A stretch of DNA of 64,000 bases from Paraburkholderia sacchari (GCF_000785435.2 NZ_JTDB02000001.1:958499-1022498); one strand, 5' to 3'; shown: positions 10,401 to 18,621, counted from the stretch's first letter. Program-made: numbers and translations. Notes: generated by a model not told the origin, from the letters alone.

Positions 10401-10987
10401 ACTTCGGCCGACTGCTCGCGCCGGGCGGCCTGATCGACGACTTCTTCCAGAAGAATCTGCAGAACTTCGTCGATATGTCGGGGCCTGTGTGGCGCTGGCG
10501 GGCCGGAACGGAATCGCCTGGCATTCCCGATGATGTGCTCGTGCAGTTCCAGCGCGCCGCGCAGATTCGCGATGCGCTGTTCCGCGCGGGCGGACGCGAT
10601 GTCTCGGTGCGCTTCACGGTCAAGCCGATTGCGATCGATCCGACCATCACGCAATTCACGCTCGACGTGGACGGCCAGCAGTGGGTCGTCAAGCCGGGCG
10701 CGAACGAAGGCATGGGCTTCCAGTGGCCGAGCGGCAAAGGCACGGGGCAGGCGCACGTGGAATTCGCGCCGCCCGGCGGAGGCGACGCGCCGCGCGCCGA
10801 CGGCCCGTGGGCGCTGCTGCATCTGATGGACAAGGCGCAGATGCAGCAGATGGGCCAGTCCGACCGCTTCAAGATCGACTTCGTGTCGGACGGCCGTCAC
10901 GTGCAACTGGAACTGGACGCGAGCAGCGTGACGAATCCGTTCCGGCGCGGCATGATCGATCAGTTCCGGTGTCCTGATCATCTATGA
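7406..10987 (+). CDS. tssM: TssM (IcmF/VasK), T6SS inner-membrane protein
   Basis: 1193 residues, ATG overlapping the tssL stop by 4 bases. Two N-terminal membrane helices lie at ~13-32 and ~50-69, and a third at ~462-485 (IALGAIALVTVLALGAFFI). The cytoplasmic loop carries a P-loop NTPase-like domain with Walker A GAPGTGKTT at ~136-145 and a DTAGRF Walker B-like motif near 186. The Walker motifs are intact, which is not true of all TssM proteins. The ~700-residue periplasmic part has the ImcF-related region and the C-terminal VasK-type beta domain (VRFTVKPIAIDPTITQF, FQWPSGKGTGQAHVEF) that contacts the TssJ lipoprotein. No tssJ is seen in the window, so it should lie upstream. Confidence 0.95.
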   Translation: MIKKLVDWLRRKIVLSFLGVLALALIVWIEGPLFAWAGNAPLETSASRWIVIIVLFLLWALYWFVRWLRARLANVKFTRVVAEGANETSPGKEQSDADVNALRKRFEEAMAILRKSRVKGRFGSQYVYQLPWYMFVGAPGTGKTTALTHSGLKFPLSTQLGDHAVGGVGGTRNCDWWFTDDAVLLDTAGRFTTQDSFAAADQAAWGGFLQLLRKYRPRRPLNGVIVAVSAQDLLQLSDTQRALQAQAVHERLKELYERLGAHFPVYVLVTKCDLLAGFAEFFDDLGRDEREQVWGMTFAFDEGGSADKPGNPNDVTGQISTQFPAEFAALAQRLQARVLHRMQQETDTRRRALVYGFPQQFAGLEGVLQAFLNDAFSASRYEKPVLLRGVYFTSGTQEGRPIDRVMSAVAAALGLQQQVLLPDASAGRAYFITRLMRDVIFHEAGLAGTNRGLERRRAWIQRIALGAIALVTVLALGAFFISYQRNEAYVAHAAQQVDALKQLAQATPVTDNPLALLPLLNAARDLPGGYAQRNASAPWLSRLGLYQGDKLGREAQASYRRLLGQTLLPLVVRRMEEELRRGDANNGEFQYAVLRAYLMLGDPSHYDADSVRLWADVDWQRGPLRDASDAQRSDIDGHLAALLEPAFFDPSLPLDKNLIQQARTNLAKMPLAQRMFESVRRDLDAQHLPDFSVASAGGPNAALVLVRKSGAPLTRGVPGAFTLAGYEKFLAARDAAVLDVARDNWVLGRDEQVLTPAAASDLKAAMTQLYYDEYIRQWDALLGDIAVVPFDGVDKGARVAYALGNADSPLRAVMVAAARETTLGKLSLGGTIGAQAGALINGKIEAMKKKLESALGNAPDDNANGAPPQVNPVDAHFQPLHDLVGKPGAQGPSPLDTQLAALKDAATYLQAADTARRQGLAPPPGDAIGKLKLASQGAPAPLAAVVNDVSNGATALMAGGERARLNALWMANVGQLCKQALDGRYPLVRSSTRDAAPDDFGRLLAPGGLIDDFFQKNLQNFVDMSGPVWRWRAGTESPGIPDDVLVQFQRAAQIRDALFRAGGRDVSVRFTVKPIAIDPTITQFTLDVDGQQWVVKPGANEGMGFQWPSGKGTGQAHVEFAPPGGGDAPRADGPWALLHLMDKAQMQQMGQSDRFKIDFVSDGRHVQLELDASSVTNPFRRGMIDQFRCPDHL

Positions 10988-11655
10988 GCGAGACGGGTTT
11001 TTTCGGCAAGGTCCGCACGCATGGCGACTTTGTCGCGCGGCGGCTGCCGGCGGCTTTTATCGAGCCGTGGGACCGCAGCCTCCAGGCGGGCATGCTGGAG
11101 GCGCGCGCGCGTTACGGCGCGCAGTGGCTGTCGCTCTATCTGAACGCGCCGGTATGGTGTTTCGCGCTGGGCGAGACCCTGTGCGGCGCGCCGGCCTGGG
11201 CGGGCGTGCTGATGCCGGGCGTGGACCGCGTGGGCCGCTATTTCCCGTTCACGCTCGCGCGGCCGGTGGCGCCCGGATTGTTCGCGGACTGGCTGCGCGG
11301 CGCGCAGCCATGGTTCGAGATGGCAGTGGAGCTCGCGCTCTCGACGCTTGCGCCGTCGTTCGATCTCGAGCGTTTCGCCGATCAGGTGTGCAGACTCGAT
11401 GGATTCGATGATGATAGGCGCGCGCCCTGGCGTTATGCTGGTGCGTGCGAGGGCGAGAACAACGGCGTCGCGCTGGGCGAGTGCCTGGCCGCGCACACGG
11501 CGGCGGGCGACAGCCTGTGGTGGAGCGAAGGATCGGCGCAGGTGGAGCCCGCGCTGCGCGTCGCCATAGGGCTGCTCGACGGGCCGCGTTTCGCCGATTT
11601 GCTCGATGCGGCGCGCGCGCCGTGGAAGGCGGCGATCGCGTTGCAGCGCGTTTGA
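10984..11655 (+). CDS. tagF: TagF, T6SS accessory protein
   Basis: 223 residues. It starts within the tssM stop (ATGA overlap). The N-terminus MSETGFFGKVRTHGDFVARR is the TagF signature, followed by PAWAGVLMPGVDRVGRYFPFTL, also diagnostic. In some species TagF is a post-translational repressor of T6SS that works with the FHA/PpkA/PppA threonine-phosphorylation pathway. Here a FHA protein is present in the same operon while kinase and phosphatase genes are not in view. The protein is expected to be cytoplasmic. Motifs and length are normal for the family. The regulatory role is known from homologues and is not shown here. Confidence 0.92.
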   Translation: MSETGFFGKVRTHGDFVARRLPAAFIEPWDRSLQAGMLEARARYGAQWLSLYLNAPVWCFALGETLCGAPAWAGVLMPGVDRVGRYFPFTLARPVAPGLFADWLRGAQPWFEMAVELALSTLAPSFDLERFADQVCRLDGFDDDRRAPWRYAGACEGENNGVALGECLAAHTAAGDSLWWSEGSAQVEPALRVAIGLLDGPRFADLLDAARAPWKAAIALQRV

Positions 11656-11709
11656 AACCGCGATGCGATGCCCGCGCGCGTACAAGATTGCATTTAATGG
11701 AGAGATGAC

Positions 11710-12318
11710 ATGTCGGCTATCGTGAAGAACCTTTCGCCGGCGCGGCTGCGGCATGCGTGGCCCGCCGCGCTGGCCTGTTGCGCGGTCGTGCTCGCGGGTG
11801 CGATGCAAACCCCGGCCCATGCGCAGGTGATGAAGGAGAAGGACATCACCGAGCAGTCCGTTACCAAAGCGCTCACGCCGAGCGAGACCACCGGCGACGT
11901 GCTCACGCGCGGCTTCGTGCTGTCGAACCAGCAGCCTGGTGCGATGTCGGCGAAGGCGAAGGGGCCTGCGAAGGCGCCATCGGCGCAAATGCTGATTACC
12001 TTCGCCACCAACTCGACCGATCTCACGAGCACCGCGCGCACGGCGCTCGACAAGGTCGCCCGCGCGCTGCAGTCCGACAAGCTCGCTGCGTACAAATTTC
12101 GCGTGGAGGGCCACGCCGACCCGCGCGGCAACCCGGACGCGAACATGACGCTATCGCAGGGGCGTGCCCAGGCCGTGGTGGACTACCTCACGCAGCAGGA
12201 CGGCATTGCGGCGGAGCGCTTGACCGCGGTAGGCAAGGGGTCGAGCGAGCCGCTCAATACGCGCAATCCAGCCGCGCCGGAAAACCGCCGCGTGACGATC
12301 GTGACCGTTGCTGATTGA
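11710..12318 (+). CDS. OmpA-family periplasmic protein of the T6SS cluster
   Basis: 202 residues, with GGAGAG 5 bases before ATG 11710. The N-terminus is a signal peptide (a basic segment, then AALACCAVVLAGAMQ, cleaved after AHA around residue 38). Residues ~95-202 are an OmpA-like domain (ITFATNSTDLTSTARTALD, VEGHADPRGN, LSQGRAQAVVDYL, ERLTAVGKGSSEPL) that should bind peptidoglycan. It follows tagF by 54 bases and is the penultimate gene of the operon. Because TssL already has its own OmpA domain, this protein may give a second, soluble wall anchor. It could alternatively act in local peptidoglycan handling. The family is clear; the exact role is not. Confidence 0.85.
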   Translation: MSAIVKNLSPARLRHAWPAALACCAVVLAGAMQTPAHAQVMKEKDITEQSVTKALTPSETTGDVLTRGFVLSNQQPGAMSAKAKGPAKAPSAQMLITFATNSTDLTSTARTALDKVARALQSDKLAAYKFRVEGHADPRGNPDANMTLSQGRAQAVVDYLTQQDGIAAERLTAVGKGSSEPLNTRNPAAPENRRVTIVTVAD

Positions 12319-13361
12319 ACGGCGTGGCGTTCTTGCGCATCCGAGGCCGCTTGCCGGGCGCGAGTTCGCGCGCGCGTGCCGGTGTCGCTAACGTTGCGTG
12401 CGCAACGTTGATGGGCGTGTGCGCCGGGGTCCCCGCGCCGGGCGTGGTTGCCTCGGGCGCGTCGGGGGCTTCAAGCGGGCCGGCGGCAGTGCCCATCTCC
12501 ACGCTGAGCGCCGAGCTCGCCAGCGCATTCGTCCCGGACATCGAGGTCGTGCGCCTGCCGCTCGCGCAGCTTGTCGGCGCATTGCCGCCGGGCCCGACGC
12601 TGCGGCTCTACGCCATCACGGACCAGCCCGGTCTCTATGTGATGCATGCACCGAGCCTCGCCGCGCAGGGCGCGATGTTCTCGCGCGTGGTCGCGCTGAT
12701 CGAGCGGCGCGACATGCCGCACGACCGCGTGGTGTCGATGAGCGCCGTGGCCGCGAACGCGCGGCGCTTCGGCGAAGATCCCGCTGGGCTCACGGCGGGC
12801 AACAACTTCAGCGCAGCGCAGATCGCGCAGTTCTTCGAGGTGGCGCAGCGGCAGCGCGCGAGCCTGACCGAAGGCGAGCGCGCGTTGCAGGCACTGCTCA
12901 CGCGATGGGGGCTGATCCACCGGGAAGCGGGAGCAACAGGAGAGGGCGGCACGACATGGCGCGCGGCGTCCTCGCGCGATTTTCTCGTGACGATTCCAGG
13001 CATGGGCAAGGGTCCGGCGGGCGAAGTGATCGACGCGCAAGTGCGCGCGGCGATTCTGAGCCACGAACTCGGGCATTGGCGCTTTTTCTCCGACCCCGCC
13101 TATGCCCACGCGTGCCGCACATTCTGGTGGCATCAACTGACGCACACCGAACGCGAGGCGCTGACCGGGGAACTGGCGGGCATGGGTTACGACCCGTCGG
13201 ACCGCATCGTGATCGACGAAATGCAGGCCTATTTGCTGCACACACCCGCGCGCTTCATGCCACTTGCCGATCAGCCTGGCGCGGGCGGCGTGGACATCGC
13301 GCGCGTGAAGCGCGGGCTCGAACTAAGCGTGCGCAATGCTGGACGAAACGCGGGACAATAG
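12315..13361 (+). CDS. HELGH metallopeptidase-like protein at the end of the T6SS operon
   Basis: 348 residues if translated from the TTG at 12315, which overlaps the preceding stop; a GTG nine bases later is an alternative. I do not recognise a named family. The N-terminus is basic then hydrophobic and Gly/Ala-rich, so it may be a signal or membrane segment. The body contains AAILSHELGHWRF, a perfect HExxH zinc-binding motif with His250, Glu251 and His254. About 50 residues later an acidic helix (VIDEMQAYLLHT) could supply the third zinc ligand, as in gluzincins. A conserved-looking FFSDPAYAHACRTFWWHQL lies between them. Coupling to the OmpA-like gene suggests a T6SS-linked envelope function. 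Substrate and activity are unknown. Confidence 0.72.
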   Translation: MNGVAFLRIRGRLPGASSRARAGVANVACATLMGVCAGVPAPGVVASGASGASSGPAAVPISTLSAELASAFVPDIEVVRLPLAQLVGALPPGPTLRLYAITDQPGLYVMHAPSLAAQGAMFSRVVALIERRDMPHDRVVSMSAVAANARRFGEDPAGLTAGNNFSAAQIAQFFEVAQRQRASLTEGERALQALLTRWGLIHREAGATGEGGTTWRAASSRDFLVTIPGMGKGPAGEVIDAQVRAAILSHELGHWRFFSDPAYAHACRTFWWHQLTHTEREALTGELAGMGYDPSDRIVIDEMQAYLLHTPARFMPLADQPGAGGVDIARVKRGLELSVRNAGRNAGQ

Positions 13362-13401
13362 CGCTTTCGCCTATTTTCGGCGCCACCGCCGTCACGCCAG
13401 C

Positions 13402-14202
13402 ATGCAGAACGATTCCCAGGTCAACGACCCTTCCACACCCGGGGCTCACCCCGACTCGGCCCGCGACACGAGCGCAGCGCCCGGGCTTCCGGGCCGCGCG
13501 AACTATACTCAGTTCGCGCAGCGCTACGCGCAAATGGCCCCGGAAAAACCGCACAACGCCCTCTACGAGCGTCCGGCCACGGCCGCGTTGCTCGGTGACG
13601 TGGCGGGCCTTCGCGTGCTCGACGCGGGCTGCGGCCCCGGCATCGTCAGCGCCGAACTGGCGCGCGCGGGCGCGCGGGTGCACGCATTCGACGTGACGCC
13701 CGCGATGGTCGAGCTCGCGCAGTCGCATTGCGCGAGCCTGCCCGTGGAAGTGGCGCAAGGCGATCTGGGCCAGCCGCTCTCGTGGCTCGCCGACGCACAG
13801 TTCGACCGCATCGTCTGCTCGCTCGCACTCGACTATGTCGAGCACCTCGCGCCCACCTTCGCGGAATTCCGGCGCGTGGCGCGACCTGGCGCGCTGCTGG
13901 TGTTCTCGATGGCGCATCCGATGCGCGACTGGATCGACACGCGCACGCGTGGCGGCCGCTCGTACTTCGAGACCACGCGCTTCGGCTTGCATTGGGCGGG
14001 CTTCGGCGAGCCGAAGCCATATGTCGAGGCGTATCGGCGACCGCTTGCCGATATCGTCAATGCGCTGGGCGCGAGCGGCTGGGCGATCGAGCAACTGGTC
14101 GAGCCGCAGCCGCAGCCGGAAATGAAGGCGGTGGCGCCCCGGCTCCATGCGGAACTGGCGCTCGCACCCGCTTTTCTTTGCGTGCGGGCGCGCCGCGCGT
14201 AA
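13402..14202 (+). CDS. Class I SAM-dependent methyltransferase
   Basis: 266 residues from ATG 13402; an earlier in-frame start would only add a low-quality N-terminal extension. The SAM-binding motif I is VLDAGCGPGIVSAEL at ~72-86. It is followed by the acidic end of strand 2 (VHAFDVTPAMVELA) and motif II-like DRIVCSLALDYVEHL, where an acceptor-binding loop usually lies. The fold matches the UbiE/Methyltransf_11 group of small-molecule methyltransferases. The first ~40 residues are Pro/Asp/Ser-rich and probably disordered. The substrate cannot be told from sequence. It lies 40 bases after the T6SS operon on the same strand but has no evident link to secretion. Confidence 0.85.
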   Translation: MQNDSQVNDPSTPGAHPDSARDTSAAPGLPGRANYTQFAQRYAQMAPEKPHNALYERPATAALLGDVAGLRVLDAGCGPGIVSAELARAGARVHAFDVTPAMVELAQSHCASLPVEVAQGDLGQPLSWLADAQFDRIVCSLALDYVEHLAPTFAEFRRVARPGALLVFSMAHPMRDWIDTRTRGGRSYFETTRFGLHWAGFGEPKPYVEAYRRPLADIVNALGASGWAIEQLVEPQPQPEMKAVAPRLHAELALAPAFLCVRARRA

Positions 14203-14227
14203 CGGATAGCGGCGCGCCTTGCCTGCT

Positions 14228-15496
14228 TTAGCGGCGCCCAGCCGCCGAAAGCGACTCTTCGAGCGCCGCCACGCCGGCAGGCAAATCGACATTCGCGCCC
14301 AGGTCGCACATCGTGCGGCCGAGCGCATGCACGGTGCGGAACAGATGGTGCTCGCGGCATTGCTCGCCCATCTGCCCGATGCGTACGATGGGGAGTCCGA
14401 ACGATCCGGCGATCTCCACCTGATACTGCTGCGAGATATGGTTGCACACGTCACGCGGCGTGACGCCCGCGGGCAGCGCGATGCCGACCACGGAATTCAG
14501 GCGGCACGCCTCGGGCGTATAGAGTTGTAGACCGAGCGCCGTCACGCCGCTTTGCAGCGCGAGCGAGCAGCGCTGATGCCGCGCGAAGCGCTTTTCCAGC
14601 GTCTCCGTGCAGACGAGCCGCAGCGCTTCGTGCAGCGCGAGCACGCCCGAGACCGGCGCGGTGTAGTGATAGCCCGCGTTGTGCCAGAAATTTTCGGCGA
14701 GCATGGCATCGAGACACCAGTGCGTATTGGGCACGGTGCGCGTGCGCACGCGCTCCCAGGCAGCGTCGGAGAACGCGATCAGCGAAACGCCGGGAATCGA
14801 CGAAAGTCCTTTCTGGCCGCCGGTGATGACCACGTCGATGCCCCATGCGTCCATCTCCAGCGGCATCGTGCTCAGCGTGCACACCGCGTCGACGACGACC
14901 AGCGCGCCCGAAGCCTTCGCGATGCGCACGATGTCCTGCAGCTGGCGGTTCCAGACCGTGTTGGAGGTCTCGCCGTGCACCACGGTGACGACCTCGGGGC
15001 GCGTGCGCTCGATGACCTGCGCGAGCGCGTCGAGCGAGACAATCTCGCGGTCGGCCACGTCGAGCGTCGTGACTTCGGCGCCCACGCGCCGCGCCATTTC
15101 CGCCATCCGGCCGCTGAAAAAGCCGTTCACGATGGAGAGCACGCGCGTGCCGGGCCACGCGAGATTCGACACAGCCATTTCCATGGCCGCGGAACCGGGG
15201 CCGGCCACGCCGAGCACCCAGTTAGAGCGCGTCTGGAACACGTAGCGCGCCATCGACTTCACCTGGTCGATCACGCGCGCCATGGTGTCGCCGAGGTGGT
15301 TGATGACGACCGAGTTGGCTTTGGCGACCGCGTCAGGAATGGGCACGGGCCCCGCGCCCATCATGAGGAGCGGTTCGTCGGGCAGGATGCTGGTGAGCGG
15401 ATCGACGCCGGGGCAGGGGACCGGCAACGCCGCCGCGGTGGTGGCCGCCGCCCGTTGCTGTGCCGGGGAGTCGGTGGGGCGCGTGTTGTCGGTCAT
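14228..15496 (-). CDS. PLP-dependent aminotransferase, serine-pyruvate/alanine-glyoxylate family
   Basis: 422 residues from the ATG at 15496. It is a class V (AGXT-type) aminotransferase: GAGPVPIP near the start, GPGSAAMEMAVSNL for the phosphate-binding loop, VVHGETSNTVWN, DAVCTLSTMPLEMDAWGIDV with the cofactor-binding Asp, and the Schiff-base lysine in ITGGQKGLSS at about residue 229. The C-terminal domain has GIALPAGVTPRDV and FGLPIVRIGQMG. Its overall pattern, including a ~40-residue N-terminal extension, resembles serine-pyruvate aminotransferases and pyridoxamine-pyruvate transaminases, so the substrate is open. It is convergent with the methyltransferase and stands alone, with its own upstream region (15497-15773). 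Confidence 0.85.
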   Translation of the reverse strand: MTDNTRPTDSPAQQRAAATTAAALPVPCPGVDPLTSILPDEPLLMMGAGPVPIPDAVAKANSVVINHLGDTMARVIDQVKSMARYVFQTRSNWVLGVAGPGSAAMEMAVSNLAWPGTRVLSIVNGFFSGRMAEMARRVGAEVTTLDVADREIVSLDALAQVIERTRPEVVTVVHGETSNTVWNRQLQDIVRIAKASGALVVVDAVCTLSTMPLEMDAWGIDVVITGGQKGLSSIPGVSLIAFSDAAWERVRTRTVPNTHWCLDAMLAENFWHNAGYHYTAPVSGVLALHEALRLVCTETLEKRFARHQRCSLALQSGVTALGLQLYTPEACRLNSVVGIALPAGVTPRDVCNHISQQYQVEIAGSFGLPIVRIGQMGEQCREHHLFRTVHALGRTMCDLGANVDLPAGVAALEESLSAAGRR

Positions 15497-15773
15497 GTCG
15501 AGGTCCTTTGCAGTACTGGGAGGAAACAGGAAACGCGCGCACGAGCGCATCGGGGAAACAGACAGTGTCTTCCTTGACGGCGCATCAAACCATATACAGT
15601 TTCGCGGATTCTAGCTGAACAGTCGATGGCGCAGCGCGGATGAGCGTGTGCGGGATCGTATTTGAATACCACTTTTCGAGGCCGAGAAATGTTTTCATTG
15701 CCATGAGCTCATGAGCCATGGTGCTCTTGCGTGCTGGGTGTGCCGCATCCATTCAATCTCGAGAGGTACGAAT

Positions 15774-18548
15774 ATGGCGGTGTCCGCGACAGATAGTAGT
15801 TCGAATTATCAAAATCTTTACTCGAATCAGGAGGATCAACGCAATTCGGACGCTGGTTCATCGCCGAGCGCTCCGAAAGCGGGTGCGCAGGACGGCGAGA
15901 CAGCCGGTCCGCCGGTTAACAGCAACCCGCGCCCAACTGAGAACGCAGGATCCGGCGGCATATCCGGTACGGAGAATGAGCCGGCAAGATCGGGCACGGC
16001 CGAGACTTCGAGAACCGACGATGCGCGTGATTCTCCCTCTGGGGCGCAGGCGCAAACGGGTGCCGACGCGAGTCCGGGCAGCGGTAGAGCGCCGCGTCAG
16101 ACGGTGGAGCCGGAAACCGGAGCTTCGCCAACCTTCGATGCTTATCGCAATTCCGCATTCGAATACAACGGCGTGAGCGATCTGTCGCTTTCGCAGGCCG
16201 CGGGCCAGCCCGATAGCATGAAGGACAAGTGTGCGGGCCTGGTGTCGGTTGCGCTGGAAGATGTGGCGGGCAATAAGGCCCCCGATCTGATGACGGCAAC
16301 GGACGGAATCGAAGCTCGACTCTCCAACCCGCAAACGCGGCAAGCGACCATCGATCATGTCAATGCCGCGCAAGAACGGAATCGCTACGCCTTCAATGCG
16401 GATTTGCCGGGCTATGAAGCGCGTCCCGGCGAGGACGACTTGACTGACGGCCATGATCTCGTCGACGAAATGCGCAGCCAGTTTTCGACACGTCACACTT
16501 CATCGGACGCGCGCGGCAGCGAAGAGTACACCTTCGCTGAGGTCACCCTGGAACTCGCTCATTCCGGCGGAGAGGACCATGCGATAACGGTGCAGCGCCT
16601 CCATCCGTCGGCCAACTACGAGAACGACGAATACCAGCTTTACGATCCCAACTATGGCGCCTTCAGGTACCGGTCGTTCGATCAGCTTGGAGGCGCGCTC
16701 ACGTCCATGTTCAATACGGGGTACCCTGATCTTGGCGGTGTGGTGAGCGCCCGGACCAGCTACTTCGCCGACACCAGGACGTATCGGCCCTATGACGATA
16801 CATTGCTCGACGGTCCGTCGCCGTTGTCCGGCAATTCATCGCTGGCGGCGGTGGCGGGCGGACCCGCGGATCATTGGCAGGTGCCCCCGAACCCCGAGTT
16901 GCCGCCGCCGCCCAGCTTCAACCCTCCCCCCGGGCCTTCGGGGTTGCAAGGCCATCATGACGAATTGAAGCGCGACGCCGGCAACCCGGATCCACAGGCG
17001 TCTTCCGTGTTCTATCGTCCATCGACGTTGTCCCCGGAGGATGTCAAGAAGAACCAAGGCTTCTTCGCGACCGATACCTCCCTTCGCAATGTCAATCTCG
17101 ACGCTCACGACGCCGAGGTCTCGGCCAAATCCGGGGTGGTTGACGGCTCGGGTTATCTCGGCGCGTTCTCCGATTTGGATATGGCTCAGCGCAAGCTTGT
17201 CGCTATGGGTTCGCAAAACGGGTACGTCTACGATCTTGCAGCATCTCCGAACATGGTCGACGTGGCGGGCAGTCTGGGCAAGGGCAACGCACGGGCGCCG
17301 GCCAATGGTGAAGTGGCGGCGATGGGCGGTCTCGACTGGACGCAGGTGCGCGGCTGGCGCCAGATGAACAACGGCCAACTGGGCGAATATCATGCCAATC
17401 CGGATTATCGTTGGGACGTCTACGATTCGATGCGCACGGCTGGTGCCCATCCCGAGCTTGCGCGCTTCTCGCCCGAGAACCCCGCATGGAAGGACGACGC
17501 GCACAAGGCGTTTGCCAAGCCCGTTCAGGAGGGTGGGAAGACGCTCTATGTCCCGAACGAGGATCCTGCAGTGACACAGTCGAGGTTTTTCGCAAACGCT
17601 CGCGCGAAAGTCGGCGAGGCGGCTTCGAATCAGGCTTCCGGCATGGACTATCGGGGGCCGCTCACGATCCACCCGGTGTGGAACAACGATGCCGGCGCGG
17701 GTCCGATTCGCCTCGAGGCAACCACGTCGCAAGGCGTGACGTGGCCCTATGTCGATAGTTACATCGGGCCGAACACCGATGACCAGATGACCTTCGGCGA
17801 CGATGGACGTATCCATAGGTATAACGACTACAACACGGCGTTGCAAATTGATTCGTCTGGCAATGCGTATTGGGGGGCTGCGCCAACCGATCCGAACAAC
17901 ACGAATGGCATGTTCATGTATTCGGATAGTCGCGGGCTGCAGCATGTCGAAGACGGTAAATGGCTTACCGAGGGCAAGTCGGCCTATGTGCCTTACGTAT
18001 CGCACTCTGGAGAGAGCGGCCTGGCCGAAACACAATCGTGGCAACTGTACGATCCGCGCGGGAAGCGGGTCGAACCGCCCATGCCACGCGCGGAGTTCAA
18101 GGACGGCACCGCTGGCAGCGGTGCACAGCTATATCAGTTCTATCGCGATGCCGACTCGGCCTTGCCTCCCGGCGCGACGCGGTTCGTGACCCGCGTGCCA
18201 GGGAGCGGCGGGTTCCAGGAGCAGAAATTCCTGAGCGTGGACGAGCAAATCAAGCCTGGCGACGTAGTCGCGACACAAAACTGGCTGGCGAAACATAATG
18301 CGGCCTTGCTGTTCAAGGACGGCTTCTATGCGGTGGCGGACGGCGACAATGCGCTCGAGGTGCGCAACCTGGGCGGCACCCCGGTGTGGAGGGCAGAGGT
18401 CGACGGGGCTGGACAGGTGAAGTTCCATCGGTTTTGGAACAGTCTGTCGTCAAACTATCTGATGCCTGCGCGCCCTTGGGACCAGGTCGTGGAAAGCGAG
18501 AAGCGCAACACCAGTCTGTACGCCCGCGCGGGGAAGACGTTCATGTGA
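15774..18548 (+). CDS. Large putative effector: YopT-like C58 protease domain plus enterotoxin-A-like ADP-ribosyltransferase domain
   Basis: 924 residues, ATG 15774 with GAGAGG 7-8 bases upstream. Residues 1-~125 are Ser/Asn/Pro/Gly/Glu-rich and probably disordered. Residues ~130-320 read like a C58 (YopT/AvrPphB) cysteine protease: Cys153 in DKCAGLVSVAL, His269 in EDHAITVQRL, Asp291 in LYDPNYGAFRY, with spacings close to the family. Residues ~410-585 align by eye with the A chain of heat-labile enterotoxin/cholera toxin: FYRPSTLSPEDVKKNQGFF (Arg415), a DAHDAE segment, SGYLGAFSD, YVYDLAASPNMVDV, then GEVAAMGGLDWTQVRGW with Glu513, followed by a matching NPDYRWDVYDS...PAWKD tail. The usual STS triad is replaced by Gly-Ala-Phe. 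Residues ~600-924 are unrecognised. There is no signal peptide, so export would need T3SS, T6SS or similar. GC is visibly lower than in its neighbours. Fold calls are inference from motifs. Confidence 0.75.
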   Translation: MAVSATDSSSNYQNLYSNQEDQRNSDAGSSPSAPKAGAQDGETAGPPVNSNPRPTENAGSGGISGTENEPARSGTAETSRTDDARDSPSGAQAQTGADASPGSGRAPRQTVEPETGASPTFDAYRNSAFEYNGVSDLSLSQAAGQPDSMKDKCAGLVSVALEDVAGNKAPDLMTATDGIEARLSNPQTRQATIDHVNAAQERNRYAFNADLPGYEARPGEDDLTDGHDLVDEMRSQFSTRHTSSDARGSEEYTFAEVTLELAHSGGEDHAITVQRLHPSANYENDEYQLYDPNYGAFRYRSFDQLGGALTSMFNTGYPDLGGVVSARTSYFADTRTYRPYDDTLLDGPSPLSGNSSLAAVAGGPADHWQVPPNPELPPPPSFNPPPGPSGLQGHHDELKRDAGNPDPQASSVFYRPSTLSPEDVKKNQGFFATDTSLRNVNLDAHDAEVSAKSGVVDGSGYLGAFSDLDMAQRKLVAMGSQNGYVYDLAASPNMVDVAGSLGKGNARAPANGEVAAMGGLDWTQVRGWRQMNNGQLGEYHANPDYRWDVYDSMRTAGAHPELARFSPENPAWKDDAHKAFAKPVQEGGKTLYVPNEDPAVTQSRFFANARAKVGEAASNQASGMDYRGPLTIHPVWNNDAGAGPIRLEATTSQGVTWPYVDSYIGPNTDDQMTFGDDGRIHRYNDYNTALQIDSSGNAYWGAAPTDPNNTNGMFMYSDSRGLQHVEDGKWLTEGKSAYVPYVSHSGESGLAETQSWQLYDPRGKRVEPPMPRAEFKDGTAGSGAQLYQFYRDADSALPPGATRFVTRVPGSGGFQEQKFLSVDEQIKPGDVVATQNWLAKHNAALLFKDGFYAVADGDNALEVRNLGGTPVWRAEVDGAGQVKFHRFWNSLSSNYLMPARPWDQVVESEKRNTSLYARAGKTFM

Positions 18549-18558
18549 AAAACGCGGG

Positions 18559-18594
18559 GCGGCGTGCAGCGGCGGGACACCGCCGCCACGCCGC
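18559..18594. terminator. Strong stem-loop between two convergent genes
   Basis: The arms GCGGCGTG and CACGCCGC enclose a second stem (GCGGCGG/CCGCCGC). On the minus strand a TTTTT run follows a few bases beyond the stem, so it most likely ends transcripts of the ABC transporter operon. It also sits 10 bases after the effector stop on +. Confidence 0.55.
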
Positions 18595-18621
18595 GAACGA
18601 CAGCAGCGTTCATCGAGCCGT

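Noticed and set aside
8363..10981. Long open frame on the minus strand opposite tssM
   Set aside because: Arg/His/Ala-rich translation typical of the mirror frame of a GC-rich gene; tssM on + has full family motifs.
15675..15697. Possible hrpII/PIP-type box (TTCG...TTCA) upstream of the 15774 gene
   Set aside because: Spacing is 15 not 16 bases and the second half-site is TTCA, so it does not meet the consensus; no equivalent found before 48572.
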